64,000 bases of DNA from Verrucomicrobiota bacterium (GCA_947454705.1 CANGKZ010000015.1:1-64000), one strand, 5' to 3'; numbered from the stretch's first letter, positions 1-9,615 are shown. The notes: generated from the letters alone by a model not told the origin. Program-made: numbers and translations.

Positions 1-1448
1 ACGCCGTAGATGGCTCCGGGATCCACGGTGCCGGTGCTCTTATCCGAAGGCAGCGTCACACCCACCGTGTTGTCATCGCAGGCCGTGAACACAGCAGGCC
101 GGTAGGGCGAGGTGTTGCACACCAGGTTGCCGCCGATCCACAGGCTGACATCGAGCGGGGGGTCCGAGTTGACGTACTTGGCGAACTTCAACACGGCTCC
201 GCCTTCAATGGTCGTGGTGCCGTAGAGGAAGAAGTTCCCGGCGATGTAGTAGGTCTGGTCGCCCTGGAAGGTGAAGTCGGGGATGGACTGGGTAACTTTG
301 ACCGGCGTGATCATCGACACGTAGTCCAGCACGAGTTCGGGCTGATGGGCTTCCGTGGGCTTGGGTTTGCCTGCGGGCCAGCCCTTCTGGGCCGTCATGC
401 GCTGGCTTGTTTCCGACGGGCTCCTGGGAATGGCTTGGTTCGCGGCTTGAAGTCTTGGGGAGGCCCCGAGCTTGGCCTTGGATCGCAGACTCGCCCCCTT
501 CTTGCGCATCGGAAGGCCTTGGAGCATGGGAGCCGTGATCTGCATCTCCACGGCTTCCACGAGAAACTCCCGCTTGTCGGCCACCAGCCAGCTCTTGCCG
601 ACGCCGATGGGGGCCTCGGTTTGGGTGTCGGAGCGGAAGGCGCGTCCTTCGCCGATGCGCATGGCTCCGAAGTCCACGGCCACGTCTTCCTGTTCGGTCC
701 GGGTCAGGGTCTCCAGGGGACGATCCAGTCCTTCCGGGAGGCGTTGTCCGCGTTTGGCGAGTTTTTTGGCGCTGGGGGGATTGACGAATTCGGTGAGGAC
801 TTCCAACCGGCTCGTGGCCGAGCTCATGCCATAGCTCTCGGGCGCGGGCGGGGCTTCGTGGAGGAGGATGTCTTGCTCGAGTCCCGCGAGAGTGACGGTG
901 TAGCGAACATCGGCCGACACGTCCTTGAAGGCATCGAAGTACACCACCTGGTTGCTGCTCACGAGGTAGGCTTGCGAGTCCTTCACTTCGGAGATCACCA
1001 CGGCCTTGCCGGTGGTGGGGTCGGAGTAACGCAACCCGCTGACGTGGCTTCGGAGTTTGGTGCCATCGGGCAACACCACGGCCACGGAGCCCTTGGTGTT
1101 GATGTTGGCGTCGAGTCGGACTTTGTGTTGCAGCGTTTCGGCGGTGACTTTGGAGGCTTTGACTTCGAAGGCGGCGACGGAGGGTTGGAGTTCGCCTTGG
1201 TCGTCCTGGTAGTGGAGACCGGTTTCGAGGTGCCAGTAGCTGTTGGTGCTTTGGGTGAGTTGACCCAGTTCGTTGGTGCTGAGGGTCACCACGGACGCGA
1301 GGCGGTGGTTCAGGCCTTTGGGTGGGAGTTGGACTTGAATCTTCGCGGCCTCGGCGAGGGTGGCGGCATCGGTTGCCGGAGTTTGTGCACGGAGCGGTGC
1401 GAGCGGGGTAATGAGCAATAACCCGGCGATAAAAGGTCTCACGTTCAT
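1..1448 (-). CDS. secreted protein of unknown function, 3' end beyond window
   Basis: Reading right to left from an ATG at 1448, an uninterrupted frame of 482 codons runs off the left edge, so the C-terminus is missing. GGAG lies 8 nt upstream of the ATG. The first 21 residues (MNVRPFIAGLLLITPLAPLRA, split as a basic start, a hydrophobic core and ARA/A-like site) are a clear Sec signal peptide. The middle (about residues 30-330) is a soluble region that I do not recognise. The last visible 90 residues contain short Gly/Asn-rich turns (for example YYIAGNFFLYGTTTIEGGAV), which look like the start of a right-handed beta-helix, as is common in large verrucomicrobial exported proteins. The substrate and role cannot be inferred. 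The frame on the opposite strand at 345-1421 is a shadow of it. Confidence 0.8.
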   Translation of the reverse strand, partial: MNVRPFIAGLLLITPLAPLRAQTPATDAATLAEAAKIQVQLPPKGLNHRLASVVTLSTNELGQLTQSTNSYWHLETGLHYQDDQGELQPSVAAFEVKASKVTAETLQHKVRLDANINTKGSVAVVLPDGTKLRSHVSGLRYSDPTTGKAVVISEVKDSQAYLVSSNQVVYFDAFKDVSADVRYTVTLAGLEQDILLHEAPPAPESYGMSSATSRLEVLTEFVNPPSAKKLAKRGQRLPEGLDRPLETLTRTEQEDVAVDFGAMRIGEGRAFRSDTQTEAPIGVGKSWLVADKREFLVEAVEMQITAPMLQGLPMRKKGASLRSKAKLGASPRLQAANQAIPRSPSETSQRMTAQKGWPAGKPKPTEAHQPELVLDYVSMITPVKVTQSIPDFTFQGDQTYYIAGNFFLYGTTTIEGGAVLKFAKYVNSDPPLDVSLWIGGNLVCNTSPYRPAVFTACDDNTVGVTLPSDKSTGTVDPGAIYG

Positions 1449-1750
1449 GGGAAGTTCTCCAAATCCAGGCAGGTGAAACCCCGTGACTTCGTGTTCATCG
1501 GGTTTGTCACTCCACCAGCGAATTAGTTCCCCAGCTTTTACATGACTTTTAGATCACCCGGCAACAGGCGTTGCGGGCACAGGGGTGTGCGTAACACTGT
1601 GCGGAAGAGTGGTTTATTAGATCGCAGTAACCCGGGAGTTCCTGCGGGGGAGTGACTTGGAAGGGAAGAGGGCCGAGGGGTGAAAAAAATGAAGAAAAAT
1701 CAATATTGATGCACCGGAGGCGGAGCCAAGAGCTGCAACGAAAGGAAAAC

Positions 1751-2735
1751 GGCGTGGAGGGCGCGGTTCCACCCGCGCCCCAATCAGTCGCGCGCCGGGC
1801 TTAGATGTGAACCGCGGCATCGCAACGCATACCGCGCAGCAGGACAAATCAACCGCAGAGGCGCGGAGACGCAGAGTGGGTTCGGGGGTGCATTTTGCGC
1901 TGATGCGATGTCACCGGTCGGTGCGATGCCACGAACGGTTTCGAAAGCGGTGTCGACGCTCCGCTTTGCCACCGCACTCCACAATCGCGCGGCTCGGCGC
2001 CTCTGCGGTTGCTTCCACGCTTTGGCCGGCGACTTCACAAGGGGTCCGCAGACGAACATAGGGCGTGGGTGGAACCACGCCCTCCACCGTGGATGAGTGA
2101 CACCGAGCACATGGGGCGAAAACGGCGTGGAGGGCGCGGTTCCACCCGCGCCCCAATTAGTCGCGCGCCGGGCTTATCCAAGGGCCGACGCATGGCAACG
2201 CGTACCGCGCAGCAGGAGAAATCAACCGCAGAGGCGCGGAGACGCAGAGTAGATTCGGGGATGTCTTTCACGCCGATGCGATGGCACCGGTCGGTACAAC
2301 ACCACGGACGGTTTCGAAAGCGGTGTCGACGCTCCGCTCTGCCACCGCACTCCACAATCGCGCGGCTCGGCGTCTCTGCGGTTGCTTCCACGTTTCGGCC
2401 GGCGACTTCACGCGGGGTCCGCAGACGAAGATGGGGCGTGGGTGGAACCACGCCCTCCACCCTGGATGGAACCACCGAGCGCATGGGGCGAAATCTGCGT
2501 GGAGGGCGCGGTTCCACCCGCGCCCCAATCAGTCGCGCGCCGGGCTTATACAAGGGCCGACGCATGGCAACGCGTACCGCGCAGCAGGAGAAATCAACCG
2601 CAGCGGCGCGGAGACGCAGAGTAGATTCGGGGATGTCTTTCACGCCGATGCGATGGCACCGGTCGGTACAACACCACGGACGGTTTCGAAAGCGGTGTCG
2701 ACGCTCCGCTCTGCCACCGCACTCCAAAATCACGC
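1751..2735. repeat. tandem array of a 372-bp intergenic repeat (2.6 copies)
   Basis: The 1449-2924 interval has no credible gene. It contains two full copies (about 1751-2123 and 2124-2495) and one truncated copy (2496 to about 2735) of a unit of 372-373 bp. Each unit starts with a GC-rich block that is complementary to a block near its end (GTGGAGGGCGCGG... against ...CCACGCCCTCCAC). Inside it is a second nested inverted pair: GCGGAGACGCAGAG at 1863, 2236 and 2608, answered by a CTCTGCGG-type arm about 120 bp later (for example 2366-2383). Copies B and C are nearly identical and copy A is more diverged. The frames crossing the array repeat with it and are not genes. Flanks 1449-1750 and 2736-2924 show nothing else I can name, apart from a dispersed 14-mer at 2876-2889. 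Confidence 0.88.
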
Positions 2736-2924
2736 GGGCCATGCCCAATTCGTAGAAGACCACTTCAGAGCTTGGGGTGATCCGCCTTCTCCCGGCGGCG
2801 GCTACGCGGGGAATTCCAGGAAATTGCCAGCCGCCAACTCCCAGCTCCTCCGCGCCTACGGGAACCTTCTGACGGCGGGACTCCAAACGACGGAGGGCAG
2901 CTGCGCGAGGACGGCGCTGACGCG

Positions 2925-4013
2925 CTAGACACGCCCGAGCCTTCGCCCGAGGAATCCAAGAATTCGTCCCGGCAGCGCACGCCAACGCAACCCGCGTTCG
3001 AAGGACTCCCATTCCGGATCCGCGAACGGATTTGAATTTCCGGGAGCTTCTCCCGATTTCCAGCGACGCCGAAATTCGACGCGCGTTTCCCGCGAGATGG
3101 GGCGTCCGGATTCAAAGGCCCGGAATCCATAGGGGCGTTGTGAATGCGCGAGCCATTCGTCCGAGGTGAGTTCGCCGTGATAGGCGGTCGCCAGCTGGCG
3201 GAGTTCCGCCGACTGACTCGAAAAATCCCGCGTGATCAGCGGAAAGAACACGCCCCCCGGCAGGCTGATTTGCGTGAAGTGGAAGAGCAGCAGCGGATCC
3301 TCGTTGCACCACCATCGGCCCGATTCCAAGCGCAGCCGGCGGTGGTGGAGGTTGAAATGCGCGACGTTGACGCCGTCATGACGGAACACGCGATGCCCTG
3401 GAAAAAGGCTCGGCACGAGTTCGAGAAATTTCTGGTCCACCTCCAGGCCGATCGAATGGTCGGTGATGCAATCGTGTCGCACGCACTGCGCCCACCAATC
3501 CAAAAACCGCAGTCCGTCACCGTCCGCACGCACCCCAAGGACGCCGGCATTGTAGCTCCCGGCGCAGAGGATATTCGACGTACCCGGGAACTTCCCGTCC
3601 TGCGGGAAGGGCGCAGTCGTGTGGGGCGTGAGGAGAACTTCGTGAGCGAGCACCGCGTTCCACAGGGGTTCCAGGGACGCGAACACGCCGATGTCTCCGT
3701 CCAGGTACAACGCCGCCGGTTCGCCACGCTCGCGAAGCACGTGTCGCACCAGCCAGGATTTCAGGGCGTTGCACAGTTCGAACGCGGAATACTGAAAGCA
3801 AAACGCCGCAAGATCGGGAATCCCGAGGTCCTCGAGGAACACGGGAATCACCTCGTCCATGCCGGCCTCGCGCTCGTGGCGCGGGCAGTCGAGAATCAGA
3901 ACGTAGGACCGCGCCCCGGGATTGAAACGACGAAGCGAACGCGCCATGGCGCGGGCGTAGCCGAAGTGGCTTCGCGTGACCACCGTGCAGGTGACGACAG
4001 GAGGAGGGATCAT
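2925..4013 (-). CDS. glycosyltransferase, GT8-like nucleotide-diphospho-sugar fold
   Basis: A protein of 362 aa. The N-terminus (VVTCTVVTRSHFGYARAMA) matches the opening strand of family-8-like transferases, and ALYLDGDIGVF near residue 115 contains the D-x-D motif that binds the metal and the nucleotide sugar. The following SYNAGVLGV and DGVNVAHFNLHHR stretches also resemble this fold. No signal peptide or membrane span is visible, so it is probably cytosolic. It is followed by a GT2 gene and a sugar aminotransferase on the same strand, placing it in surface-glycan synthesis. Donor and acceptor are unknown. It is the last gene of the minus-strand group before the repeat array. Confidence 0.8.
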   Translation of the reverse strand: MIPPPVVTCTVVTRSHFGYARAMARSLRRFNPGARSYVLILDCPRHEREAGMDEVIPVFLEDLGIPDLAAFCFQYSAFELCNALKSWLVRHVLRERGEPAALYLDGDIGVFASLEPLWNAVLAHEVLLTPHTTAPFPQDGKFPGTSNILCAGSYNAGVLGVRADGDGLRFLDWWAQCVRHDCITDHSIGLEVDQKFLELVPSLFPGHRVFRHDGVNVAHFNLHHRRLRLESGRWWCNEDPLLLFHFTQISLPGGVFFPLITRDFSSQSAELRQLATAYHGELTSDEWLAHSQRPYGFRAFESGRPISRETRVEFRRRWKSGEAPGNSNPFADPEWESFERGLRWRALPGRILGFLGRRLGRV

Positions 4014-4167
4014 CGGAGCACCGAGGCGGGTTCACCTCGCAACCAACCCCGGCATACAAGCCGAGGTGGCGTTGGGGAGTCACTTTTTTTCATGGAGGGC
4101 TCGTTCCAACCGGACGTGGTGCCCGGGACCAGGGACGCCGGCAAAGGGACTCGGAATCGGGTTTGGT

Positions 4168-5163
4168 TCACGTCACCGGTTTACCCCGGAGACGCCGACT
4201 CCAGGCGATAAAGCGCGGGAGATGCGATCGAAGGAAGTATCGTATCACCCAGGCCGCCGAAACTCCGCGGTCCCGCGGCCAGCCAGCCGCTGCCCGCCAG
4301 AAAGAGTTCCGGGCGGACTTGAAATCACCCATCTGCCCGTAGGCCTCCGACAGCCAAAAATCCCGGCAATTGATCTGCTGCTGGAACAGGGGCCGTCCGG
4401 GGCCGTCAAAATTGCGGGCAAAGGTTTCCATTGCCGCGCGCTCTTGAAGCGTGCGGTTCAGCAGGGACTGCGTCAGCCAGAAGCTGGTGGGATGCAGCCG
4501 GTAGGCCGACATCCGCTGATCGCGGAGAAACGCGATCGGCTTCGATTGGGCGAGGAGGAGGCACAGGCTCCAGTCACCCATGGCCAGCTCATAGAACCAA
4601 GGCGGCAACGGTGGAAGAAGGGTCCGACGGAAGAGCAGCGTCATCAGGTGCGGAAACCCGTGCTTCACCATCTCCACGACCCCACCGGAATCCACGCCCG
4701 GAGGGAACCCGGCACCGAATGGACTGATCTCCCCGGCCGGTGTGGCGACGTAGAGCGGATGAAAACACGCCCCGAACTCCGGGTGGGCATCGAGGAATTC
4801 CACCTGCTTCTGGAGCTTGTTTTCATCGATCCAAAAATCATCCCCTTCGAGGAGGATCATGTACTCCCCGCGGCATGCAGCGAACACCGAGGCAAGGTTT
4901 GCCTTCCCGAGCAGGCCCAGGTTTTTCTCGTGCAGCATCAGGCGCAGACGCCCCGGATGCGCGGCATCGAGTTGTTGGAGCACCTTGCGCGTGCCGTCGG
5001 TGGAGCAGTCCTCCCCGACCAGGATCTCCACCTCGAAGCGCGTCTTCTGCTTCAGCACGCTTTCCACCGCCTGGGCGATGTACCGCTCGTGGTTGTAGGT
5101 GATCATCGCGACACTCACCTTCGGAGTGCCGGCGGAGGACGGGACTGGGTTCGCGGTGGACAT
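4168..5163 (-). CDS. family 2 glycosyltransferase
   Basis: A GT-A transferase of 331 aa when started at the ATG at 5163. The fold opens with VSVAMITYNHERYIAQAVES, then ILVGEDCSTDGT (first Asp pair) and MILLEGDDFWID (D-D motif for metal and nucleotide sugar) near residue 100. There is no membrane span. A GTG at 5184 overlaps the upstream aminotransferase stop codon (GTGA) and is an alternative start that would couple translation; no strong ribosome site marks either one. It lies 17 nt after the DegT aminotransferase gene and upstream of the GT8-like gene on the same strand, so the three probably form one glycan operon. The sugar is unknown. Confidence 0.88.
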   Translation of the reverse strand: MSTANPVPSSAGTPKVSVAMITYNHERYIAQAVESVLKQKTRFEVEILVGEDCSTDGTRKVLQQLDAAHPGRLRLMLHEKNLGLLGKANLASVFAACRGEYMILLEGDDFWIDENKLQKQVEFLDAHPEFGACFHPLYVATPAGEISPFGAGFPPGVDSGGVVEMVKHGFPHLMTLLFRRTLLPPLPPWFYELAMGDWSLCLLLAQSKPIAFLRDQRMSAYRLHPTSFWLTQSLLNRTLQERAAMETFARNFDGPGRPLFQQQINCRDFWLSEAYGQMGDFKSARNSFWRAAAGWPRDRGVSAAWVIRYFLRSHLPRFIAWSRRLRGKPVT

Positions 5164-5180
5164 GGGGGACTGCGTGACGT

Positions 5181-6389
5181 TCACGCCGGCCGGGTCGAAG
5201 CCAGTTTCTGCCGCACCTCGGTCGCGTTTTCCAAGGCCAGCCGAATGCACCCGCAGACGCGGGCAATGTCCTCGCCGTTTACCCCGGTTCCGGTGGGAAG
5301 CACGATCACGCGCGGGGCGATCCGCTGGGTGTCGGGCAGGAGCAGTCCGGCATGGGGAAACAGAGACCGGTACGGCTCCATGCGATGCACCCCGGGCCAG
5401 AAATATTTTCGCGCGAGGACATTTTCCGCATGCAGCACGGATACAAGTTCATCGCGATTTAACGGGGTCACGGAGTCATCCACCTCAACCACCACGTACT
5501 GGTAGTTGTTGAGCACCGCGGGGTCGTACGAAATGAGCGAAAGCCCCGGAATCCCGGCCAGATTCTCGCGATACACGCCGTAGTTCGCCCGATTGACCGA
5601 GATCAAATGGTCGATGCCTTCGAGGCTGGTCAGCCCCATCAAGGCCGAGGCCTCGGTCATCTTGCCGTTGGTGCCGATGTGAATGACGTTGTCAAAACCG
5701 GCGAAACCAAAATTGGTCATCAACCGGATCCGATGCGCCAAAGCGTCATCGTTGGTGGTGATGGCGCCGCCTTCGAAGGAGTTGAGGAACTTGGTGGCGT
5801 GGAAGCTGAACACCTCGGCGAGTCCGAATCCGCCCACCATCCGCGCCCCGTCGGAGCACCCGAAGGCGTGCGCGGCGTCGAACATGAGCTTGAGGCCGCG
5901 TCGCTTCGCGATCTCCTGCAGGGGCTCCACGGCGCAGGGCCGACCCCACACGTGGGTTCCAAGAATGGCCGTGGTGCGCGGAGTGATATGACGTTCCACC
6001 CGGGCCGGATCCAGGTTGTGGGTGGCCGGATCCATGTCGGCAAACACCGGCGTGATCTCCTGCCATTGCAGCGCGTGCGCCGTGGCGACGAACGTGTAGG
6101 CGGGCACGATCACCTCGCCCTTCAGGTCTGCAGCGCGAATCGCGATCTCAAGTCCGATCGTGGCGTTGCAAACGCAAATCGCATGACGCACTCCGAGGTA
6201 CTTCTCAATGGCCCGTTCAAATTCCTGAACGAAGGGCCCGTTGTTGGACAGCCATCGACGGTCCAGCATGTCGTTGAAACGCTGGAGCAGGCGGGTGCGG
6301 TCCCCGATGTTGGGCCGTCCGACATGGAGCGTCGCGGCAAACAACGGCTCGCCTCCCAGCAGCGCCAGACGGCGGGCGTCAGCGGACAT
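5181..6389 (-). CDS. DegT/DnrJ/EryC1/StrS family sugar aminotransferase
   Basis: A PLP-dependent aminotransferase of 402 aa, expected to transfer an amino group from glutamate to a keto nucleotide sugar. Visible marks are the N-terminal LSNNGPFVQEFE motif, Asp171 in FDAAHAFG (pairs with the PLP ring nitrogen) and Lys200 in FSFHATK (Schiff base), followed by SFEGGAITTND. Length is normal for the family. GGAGG sits 5 nt before the ATG at 6389; the in-frame GTG two codons earlier is part of that site and is less likely. It heads a minus-strand glycosyltransferase group, and a divergent ATP-grasp gene starts 245 bp away. Its product would be an amino sugar for the surface glycan. Confidence 0.92.
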   Translation of the reverse strand: MSADARRLALLGGEPLFAATLHVGRPNIGDRTRLLQRFNDMLDRRWLSNNGPFVQEFERAIEKYLGVRHAICVCNATIGLEIAIRAADLKGEVIVPAYTFVATAHALQWQEITPVFADMDPATHNLDPARVERHITPRTTAILGTHVWGRPCAVEPLQEIAKRRGLKLMFDAAHAFGCSDGARMVGGFGLAEVFSFHATKFLNSFEGGAITTNDDALAHRIRLMTNFGFAGFDNVIHIGTNGKMTEASALMGLTSLEGIDHLISVNRANYGVYRENLAGIPGLSLISYDPAVLNNYQYVVVEVDDSVTPLNRDELVSVLHAENVLARKYFWPGVHRMEPYRSLFPHAGLLLPDTQRIAPRVIVLPTGTGVNGEDIARVCGCIRLALENATEVRQKLASTRPA

Positions 6390-6634
6390 TTTCACCTCCG
6401 AAACTCCCGATCTGATTCACGACGGTCCGGGCATGGTCACGGATCCCCGCAGCCCGGACGAGCCCGGTTCGGACCCCTGTTAAATCGCACATGCGCACAG
6501 GCGAGATTCGCCCCAGAGACGGGCATTTGGCAACCGACTTCCCGATGCGATTCCATCCCCCCGGAATCCAAACCGCATCCAATTTGAAACAGGAGTATTG
6601 TTCCGGGCGTTGCCGATGTGCCTATTCTCGCCGA

Positions 6635-7627
6635 GTGAAACTCTTGGTCACTGGTACCGGCGGCGGCGCGGGGCAGGCGGTTCTGAAATCGCTGCAGCAC
6701 TCGGGCTATGAGGTCATCGCGGCGGATGGGGAAGTCCTGGGAACAGGCCTCTACACCACCGGCCATGGTTGCATCATCCCCTACGCATCGAACCCGCGGT
6801 TCATCGACCGTCTGCTGGAGATCTGCGCCGCGGAGAAGGTCCGCATCATCTACCCCGGCCTCGACGCCGAACTCCCCGTCCTCACCCGGCACCGCGAGGC
6901 GTTTTCCAAGATTGGTACAACCGTGATGGTGAGCGATGAGTCCGTGATCCGGATCGCGGATGACAAGCATCTCACCGCCGAGTTCCTGCTTCGGAACGGG
7001 TTTCCGGCGCCGAAGACGGTTCCGCTGTCCGATGCGGTTGCGGGGACAATTTCGTTCCCGGTGGTGCTCAAGCCCAAGGTGGGCGGGGCGCGGTCGAAGG
7101 GCGTGCGGTTGGTCCGGACGGCGGCGGACTTTCCATCGGCCTGCGCCGATCTGGATCCTGCGGGCTATGTGGTTCAGGAATTCATCGACGGCCCGGAATA
7201 CACCTGCGGGGCCCTGACGCTGGGGGGCAAATGCCACGGAGTGGCCGTCCTGCGCCGGGTGCTTCGCGACGGCGACACCTACAAGGCCTTCGTGGAGACG
7301 CAGACCGGTCTCGAGCCATTTGTGCAGCGGGTGGCAGAGGCCTTGCAGCCCTTCGGCACCTGCAATTTCCAGCTCCGGGTGCGGGACGGCATTCCCTACA
7401 TTTTCGAAATCAACGCGCGCTCCTCCGGCACCACCCATTGCCGGACCCTCGCAGGATTCAACGAGCCCCGGATGATTGCCGACTTCCTGCTCAAAGGAAT
7501 CACGCCAACCTTCTCGCTCCGCCCCATCACCATTCTCCGCTACTGGAAGGAACTGGTGGTGGAGAACGAACTTGTGGAGCAGGTGAAGAAGGACGGCACG
7601 ATTCACTCCCGCGCCGATCAGCTCTAG
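6635..7627 (+). CDS. ATP-grasp enzyme, carbamoyl-phosphate-synthase-like
   Basis: I place the start at the GTG at 6635 (VKLLVTGTGGGAG), because the 48 in-frame codons upstream read like non-coding DNA; this gives 330 aa. The N-terminal 100 residues are a Rossmann-like pre-ATP-grasp domain. The ATP-grasp core follows with FPVVLKPKVGGARSKGV (nucleotide lysine and glycine loop), YVVQEFIDGPEYT and IFEINARSSGTT (metal-binding Glu/Asn). Family members join a carboxylate to an amine or thiol with ATP. It is 4 bp from an SDR epimerase and in line with a phosphoesterase, so it may ligate or modify a sugar or precursor for the glycan. The actual substrate is not visible. Confidence 0.85.
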   Translation: MKLLVTGTGGGAGQAVLKSLQHSGYEVIAADGEVLGTGLYTTGHGCIIPYASNPRFIDRLLEICAAEKVRIIYPGLDAELPVLTRHREAFSKIGTTVMVSDESVIRIADDKHLTAEFLLRNGFPAPKTVPLSDAVAGTISFPVVLKPKVGGARSKGVRLVRTAADFPSACADLDPAGYVVQEFIDGPEYTCGALTLGGKCHGVAVLRRVLRDGDTYKAFVETQTGLEPFVQRVAEALQPFGTCNFQLRVRDGIPYIFEINARSSGTTHCRTLAGFNEPRMIADFLLKGITPTFSLRPITILRYWKELVVENELVEQVKKDGTIHSRADQL

Positions 7628-7631
7628 CCCC

Positions 7632-8558
7632 ATGGCCTCCCCGCGCACGGCCCTTGTCACCGGAGCCACCGGATTCCTTGGCCGCCATCTGGTGCGCCGG
7701 TTGCAGGCGGAGGGATGGACCGTCCGGGGAGTGGCCCGGAATCCCGGATCGGATTTTCCGGTTCCGCTCCAAACCTGGGACTCCCTCTGGTCCGGTGGCA
7801 TCGCAATGGGAGAGACGCCGCCGGTGGTGTTTCACTGCGCCGCGTTCATCCCGCCGCGCATGGAGGACTCGTCGTTCGCCGGCGAATGCCTGGAATCCAA
7901 CGCCCTCCTGACGCTCCGCCTCGCCGAGGCCGCTGCGGCCGCCGGGGTGAAGCGATTGGTGTTTTGTTCCAGCGGGCAGGTGTACGGATTCCACGCCAAC
8001 CCCGTCGGCGAGGAGACCGTTCCCAAAACCACGCAGCGGGCGTGCTTCTATCTTTCGTCAAAACTCCTCGCGGAATGGTATCTGGAGCGCACCCAGCGAA
8101 CCACCGGGCTTCAGTCGATCACGCTTCGCATCGGCTCGCTCTACGGACCGGGCATGCCGGAGAAATCCGTGATCGCCCGGTTCCTGGATCTCGCCCGGAA
8201 GGGGCAGCGCCTTCAGCTCGTGAATGGCGGCACTGAGCAGTTTGATTTCGTTCACGTGTCCGATGTCGTGGAGCTGCTCGTTCGCGCCGCCGATTCCACC
8301 GAGACGGGCGTTTTCAACGCAGGCAGCGGCGAAGCCACCACTGTCCGCACGCTGGCGGAGCTGGTCACCCGGCTCTGCGGAAATCCACCCGATGAAGCCC
8401 TGGCCGGATCGCCCAACGTTCCCGCCACCGGCGGATTCGCCGCGCTGAGCATGAACAAATCGCGTGCCGCGTTTGGCATGACACCGACTTCTCTGGAGAC
8501 CGGGATCCGACACCTGATGATGCCCTCAGATCCGGGTTCAAAGGGAACCCCGTCATGA
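7632..8558 (+). CDS. NAD-dependent epimerase/dehydratase (extended SDR)
   Basis: A 308-aa Rossmann enzyme. TALVTGATGFLGRHL near residue 6 is the G-x-x-G-x-x-G NAD(P)-binding loop, and YLSSK near residue 139 is the catalytic Y-x-x-x-K pair, preceded by VFCSSGQVYG. The C-terminal half (FNAGSGEATTVRTLAELV) is the usual sugar-nucleotide binding region of UDP-sugar epimerases and dehydratases. It starts 4 bp after the ATP-grasp stop and its stop overlaps the next start (ATGA at 8555), so the three genes are very likely co-translated. The exact sugar cannot be told from sequence. Confidence 0.92.
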   Translation: MASPRTALVTGATGFLGRHLVRRLQAEGWTVRGVARNPGSDFPVPLQTWDSLWSGGIAMGETPPVVFHCAAFIPPRMEDSSFAGECLESNALLTLRLAEAAAAAGVKRLVFCSSGQVYGFHANPVGEETVPKTTQRACFYLSSKLLAEWYLERTQRTTGLQSITLRIGSLYGPGMPEKSVIARFLDLARKGQRLQLVNGGTEQFDFVHVSDVVELLVRAADSTETGVFNAGSGEATTVRTLAELVTRLCGNPPDEALAGSPNVPATGGFAALSMNKSRAAFGMTPTSLETGIRHLMMPSDPGSKGTPS

Positions 8559-9187
8559 AGGTGGGCCTCATTAGCGACATCCACGGAAACCTCCCGGCCC
8601 TTGAAGCCGTGGTTCCGCGACTGCGCTCCGTGGACCAGGTCCTCTGCCTGGGCGACATCGTCAATTACGGACCGTGGAATGATGAATGTCTCGAGCTGGC
8701 CCACACGCTCCCGCGCTTTCAATGGGTGGAGGGAAATCATGAGACGTTGTTTCTCCATCCCGACCATCTGACACAGGAAATCCCGCTGGTTCAGGCCTTC
8801 TATCATGCCTCGTTTCGCCGATTCACCCGGGGCGATCTGATTCGAAATCTCCCCACGACGCTCGACCTGCACGGGGCTCATTTCACCCACACGCTTGAAG
8901 GGCGAAAGATCTACATCAACACGGAGATCAGCGGCTCGGGCCAGTGGTTCATCGGGCACTCGCATCAGAGCTACTGCCGCACCCAGCCTGGGTTCCGGCT
9001 GGTGAACCCTGGCAGCGTGGGCCAGAACCGGGCTCAGATTCGGTACGCAGAGTTCGCGATTTGGGACACGGAATCCGACGCGCTTGAGTTCGTGCGAACC
9101 GAGTATGATTTCGACCGGGTCATCGCCGAAATGCGGTCTCTCAATTATCCGGAAGAGTGCCTCCGCTATTACTTGTCCAAGTCGTAG
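8555..9187 (+). CDS. calcineurin-like metallophosphoesterase, YfcE/MJ0936 type
   Basis: A 210-aa soluble phosphoesterase. The metal ligands appear in order: VGLISDIHGN (D-x-H), LCLGDIVNYGP (GD-x-x), VEGNHE (GNH[DE]) and WFIGHSHQSY (GHxH), followed by VNPGSVGQNR. Members hydrolyse phosphodiesters or phosphomonoesters with two divalent metals. It overlaps the SDR gene by 4 bp, an unusual partnership that suggests a dedicated dephosphorylation step in the same pathway rather than housekeeping; that reading is inference. The 428 bp after it contain no gene. Confidence 0.9.
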   Translation: MKVGLISDIHGNLPALEAVVPRLRSVDQVLCLGDIVNYGPWNDECLELAHTLPRFQWVEGNHETLFLHPDHLTQEIPLVQAFYHASFRRFTRGDLIRNLPTTLDLHGAHFTHTLEGRKIYINTEISGSGQWFIGHSHQSYCRTQPGFRLVNPGSVGQNRAQIRYAEFAIWDTESDALEFVRTEYDFDRVIAEMRSLNYPEECLRYYLSKS

Positions 9188-9615
9188 GATGGGCAAATCC
9201 GATTCTCGCAGGATCCGTTTTGCGCTGGCACTCGCATAAAAAGCGGGTGAATCTGCTCGTCAGGGCTGATCCGTCGGTATTGTCAGGGAGAAGTGAATCA
9301 GAGCTCCCAGATGATTCTGGTGTGTGTCCGAACGTCCTTCGCATGATTTGACCCGGTCATGGCTTGGAACCCCACCAGGGGCGATGGAAGTCCCGTTTAC
9401 CGCAACCCAACCCCTAAACTCTAGCCAGCAGACAAGACCCGCTTCGAACCAGGTTTCTCATTGAGGAAGTTTACTCAGCGGCGATGAATTCCATTGGGAA
9501 TTCGGGACCGATGGGATGCGCCTGCGGTCCATGGGCGGTCGGAATTCATACCGAATGAATTCCCACCCGTGGATACAGCCTCAACCTCAACCCCACAACT
9601 TCAGCAATCGGCCTC
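9188..9615. other. 428-bp non-coding interval
   Basis: No open frame here has coding character. It probably holds the end of the phosphoesterase transcript and the promoter of the 9616 operon, but no clear terminator hairpin or sigma-70 boxes stand out. A 14-mer, CGATGGAAGTCCCG at 9382-9395, recurs at 32932-32945 in another intergenic region. Confidence 0.6.

Noticed and set aside
345-1421. Long plus-strand open frame of 358 codons
   Set aside because: It is antisense to the signal-peptide-bearing minus-strand gene 1-1448, which has a ribosome site and normal composition; the plus frame is rich in Gly, His and Val as expected of a shadow.
1751-2735. CRISPR array or repeat-protein gene
   Set aside because: The unit is 372 bp with internal palindromes and no short repeat/spacer pattern; frames through it merely copy the DNA repeat.
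4014-4167. Terminator or gene between the GT8-like and GT2 genes
   Set aside because: There is a T-run near 4085 but no stem before it that pairs convincingly on either strand.
9188-9615. tRNA or small RNA gene
   Set aside because: No cloverleaf or stable isolated hairpin with a T-run was seen.
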